From: an uncultured bacterium
Lineage (GTDB): Bacteria; Bacillota; Clostridia; Oscillospirales; Acutalibacteraceae
Length of the DNA: 6,739 nt
Assembly (NCBI GenBank): GCA_905215055.1
Contig: CAJMOH010000089.1
Location: 1-6,739, forward strand
Direction of reading: 5' to 3'
Shown here piece after piece: positions 6,501 to 6,739 of the stretch (the stretch's first letter is position 1; the number at the start of each line of letters is the position of its first letter). Made by a program: the position numbers and the translations under genes. The notes beneath the pieces were generated by a model. It worked only from the letters and a program-made list of their open reading frames with translations. It had not been told where the DNA came from and did no database searches.

Positions 6501-6567
6501 CGCGCCGAAGAGCCGCAGGCGCGGAGGCGGATAAAAGTTTTCGGTGCAGCCTTTTTCAAAAGGCTGC
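6501..6567 (+). repeat. Right copy of the dispersed hairpin repeat
   Basis: The core at 6531-6567 reads ATAAAAGTTTTCGGTG followed by a perfect 10-bp inverted repeat, GCAGCCTTTT, TC, AAAAGGCTGC (6546-6567). Its reverse complement aligns with bases 1-37, with small length changes in the A/T runs. Upstream, CGCGCC (6501-6506) can pair with GGCGCG (6518-6523), and GCGGAGGCGG resembles the complement of the GC hairpin in the left copy. Left and right copies are therefore inverted with respect to each other and bracket the asnB-ger-DUF421 block. No transposase, target duplication or coding capacity is visible. A REP/MITE-like element or a recurring 3'-end structure would both fit. Confidence 0.6.
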
Positions 6568-6575
6568 GACCTTAA

Positions 6576-6590
6576 ATGCGCGCAGCGCAT
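6576..6590. repeat. Short palindrome ATGCGC-GCA-GCGCAT
   Basis: A perfect 6-bp inverted repeat with a 3-base spacer sits between the right repeat copy and the terminator. It has no T-run of its own on the plus strand. It may be part of the repeat element or a protein-binding site. Nothing further can be said. Confidence 0.4.
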
Positions 6591-6592
6591 GG

Positions 6593-6644
6593 AAAAAAGC
6601 AGGTCCCTTGTCATACCAGCTCGCAGAGCTGTGAACAAGGGACC
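6593..6644 (-). terminator. Intrinsic terminator for a minus-strand transcript
   Basis: Read leftward, GGTCCCTTGT (6644-6635) pairs perfectly with ACAAGGGACC (6611-6602). Inside, CAGCTC-TGC-GAGCTG (6631-6617) makes a second 6-bp stem, separated from the first by an internal loop of 3 and 5 bases. The stem is followed by TGC and six T residues (6598-6593), the arrangement of a Rho-independent terminator on the minus strand. On the plus strand the stem is followed by GTACGG, so it would not terminate the DUF421 transcript. The gene it serves must start to the right, in the last 95 bases or beyond the window. Confidence 0.7.
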
Positions 6645-6713
6645 GTACGGCAGCGCACCCGTGAAATCCCCCGCCGCCCCGTGGCGCGAAGAGACAGCCC
6701 AGGCACTGGGTGC

Positions 6714-6739
6714 TTGACAATTCCCATCGTATCAAGTAT
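6714..6739 (+). promoter_or_regulatory. Partial housekeeping promoter at the window edge
   Basis: TTGACA (6714-6719) is a perfect sigma-A -35. Exactly 17 bases later the sequence reads TAT (6737-6739) and the window ends, so a TATAAT-like -10 may continue outside. Just upstream is a small perfect hairpin, CCCAG-GCA-CTGGG (6698-6710). It would drive a plus-strand gene beyond the right edge. Confidence 0.5.

Larger units (their letters stand above)
6413..6739. other. 327-bp terminal region without a supported gene
   Basis: Beyond the hairpins, repeat copy, terminator and edge promoter listed separately, I see no coding region with a ribosome site or recognisable protein. Short open frames on the minus strand here run back through the DUF421 gene in the wrong direction and read as arginine/proline-rich low-information peptides. 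The stretch 6645-6697 is GC-rich and unassigned; it may be the body of a minus-strand transcript that ends at the terminator. Confidence 0.6.

Noticed and set aside
6194..6638. Small minus-strand genes near the right end
   Set aside because: The open frames run antisense through the DUF421 gene and the repeat copy, lack ribosome sites and encode Arg/Pro-rich peptides. They are probably the kind of spurious proteins that arise from repeats.
6600..6670. T-box riboswitch on the minus strand
   Set aside because: The GGTCCCTTGT/ACAAGGGACC terminator and a GGGTG stretch upstream resemble a T-box end, but the UGGN element that pairs with the tRNA acceptor end is missing and no minus-strand gene follows downstream to be regulated.
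1..6739. CRISPR array, transposase, tRNA or rRNA genes
   Set aside because: No regularly spaced direct repeats, transposase motifs, cloverleaf structures or rRNA stretches were seen on either strand.

Overview
The window is about two-thirds G+C and carries a complete tricistronic spore-germinant-receptor operon (gerAA-gerAB-gerAC type), so the host is very probably an endospore-forming Firmicute. High G+C, strong AGGAGG ribosome sites, a glutamine-dependent AsnB of the 614-632 aa Gram-positive type and dispersed hairpin repeats point to a high-GC gut clostridium of the Oscillospiraceae kind (Flavonifractor/Lawsonibacter-like). That genus-level placement is inference.

Layout. Positions 1-52 hold one copy of a small hairpin-bearing repeat. 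asnB (112-1965, +) follows, behind a short leader whose -10 region reads like a mother-cell sporulation promoter. It converges, 16 bp stop to stop, on the germination operon. That operon is read on the minus strand: gerAA (5600 to 4137), gerAB (4140 to 3058), gerAC (3061 to 1982), each junction overlapping by 4 bases. A 119-bp divergent promoter region (5601-5719) separates gerAA from a plus-strand DUF421/YetF-family membrane-protein gene (5720-6412). The last 327 bases contain no gene that I can support. They hold a GC-rich hairpin, a second copy of the repeat in opposite orientation to the first, a minus-strand intrinsic terminator, and at the very edge a TTGACA promoter pointing out of the window.

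How the parts fit. GerAA, GerAB and GerAC should assemble in the spore inner membrane as a nutrient-sensing receptor. DUF421 proteins of spore formers (YetF, YdfS, and 2Duf of the spoVA2mob operon) are linked to spore inner-membrane properties and wet-heat resistance. The divergent region contains two GCATA elements back to back (TATGC-GG-GCATA). Each is followed at exactly 17 bp by a sequence close to the forespore sigma-G -10 (CAGGCTA on the minus strand, AAGACTA on the plus strand). The asnB leader contains CATACACT, a full match to the sigma-E -10 consensus as I remember it. The best reading is a small sporulation/germination locus with timed promoters. The gene families are well known. 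The promoter architecture, the DUF421-gerA pairing and the flanking inverted repeats are the parts worth a second look. I did not find evidence for a wholly new system.
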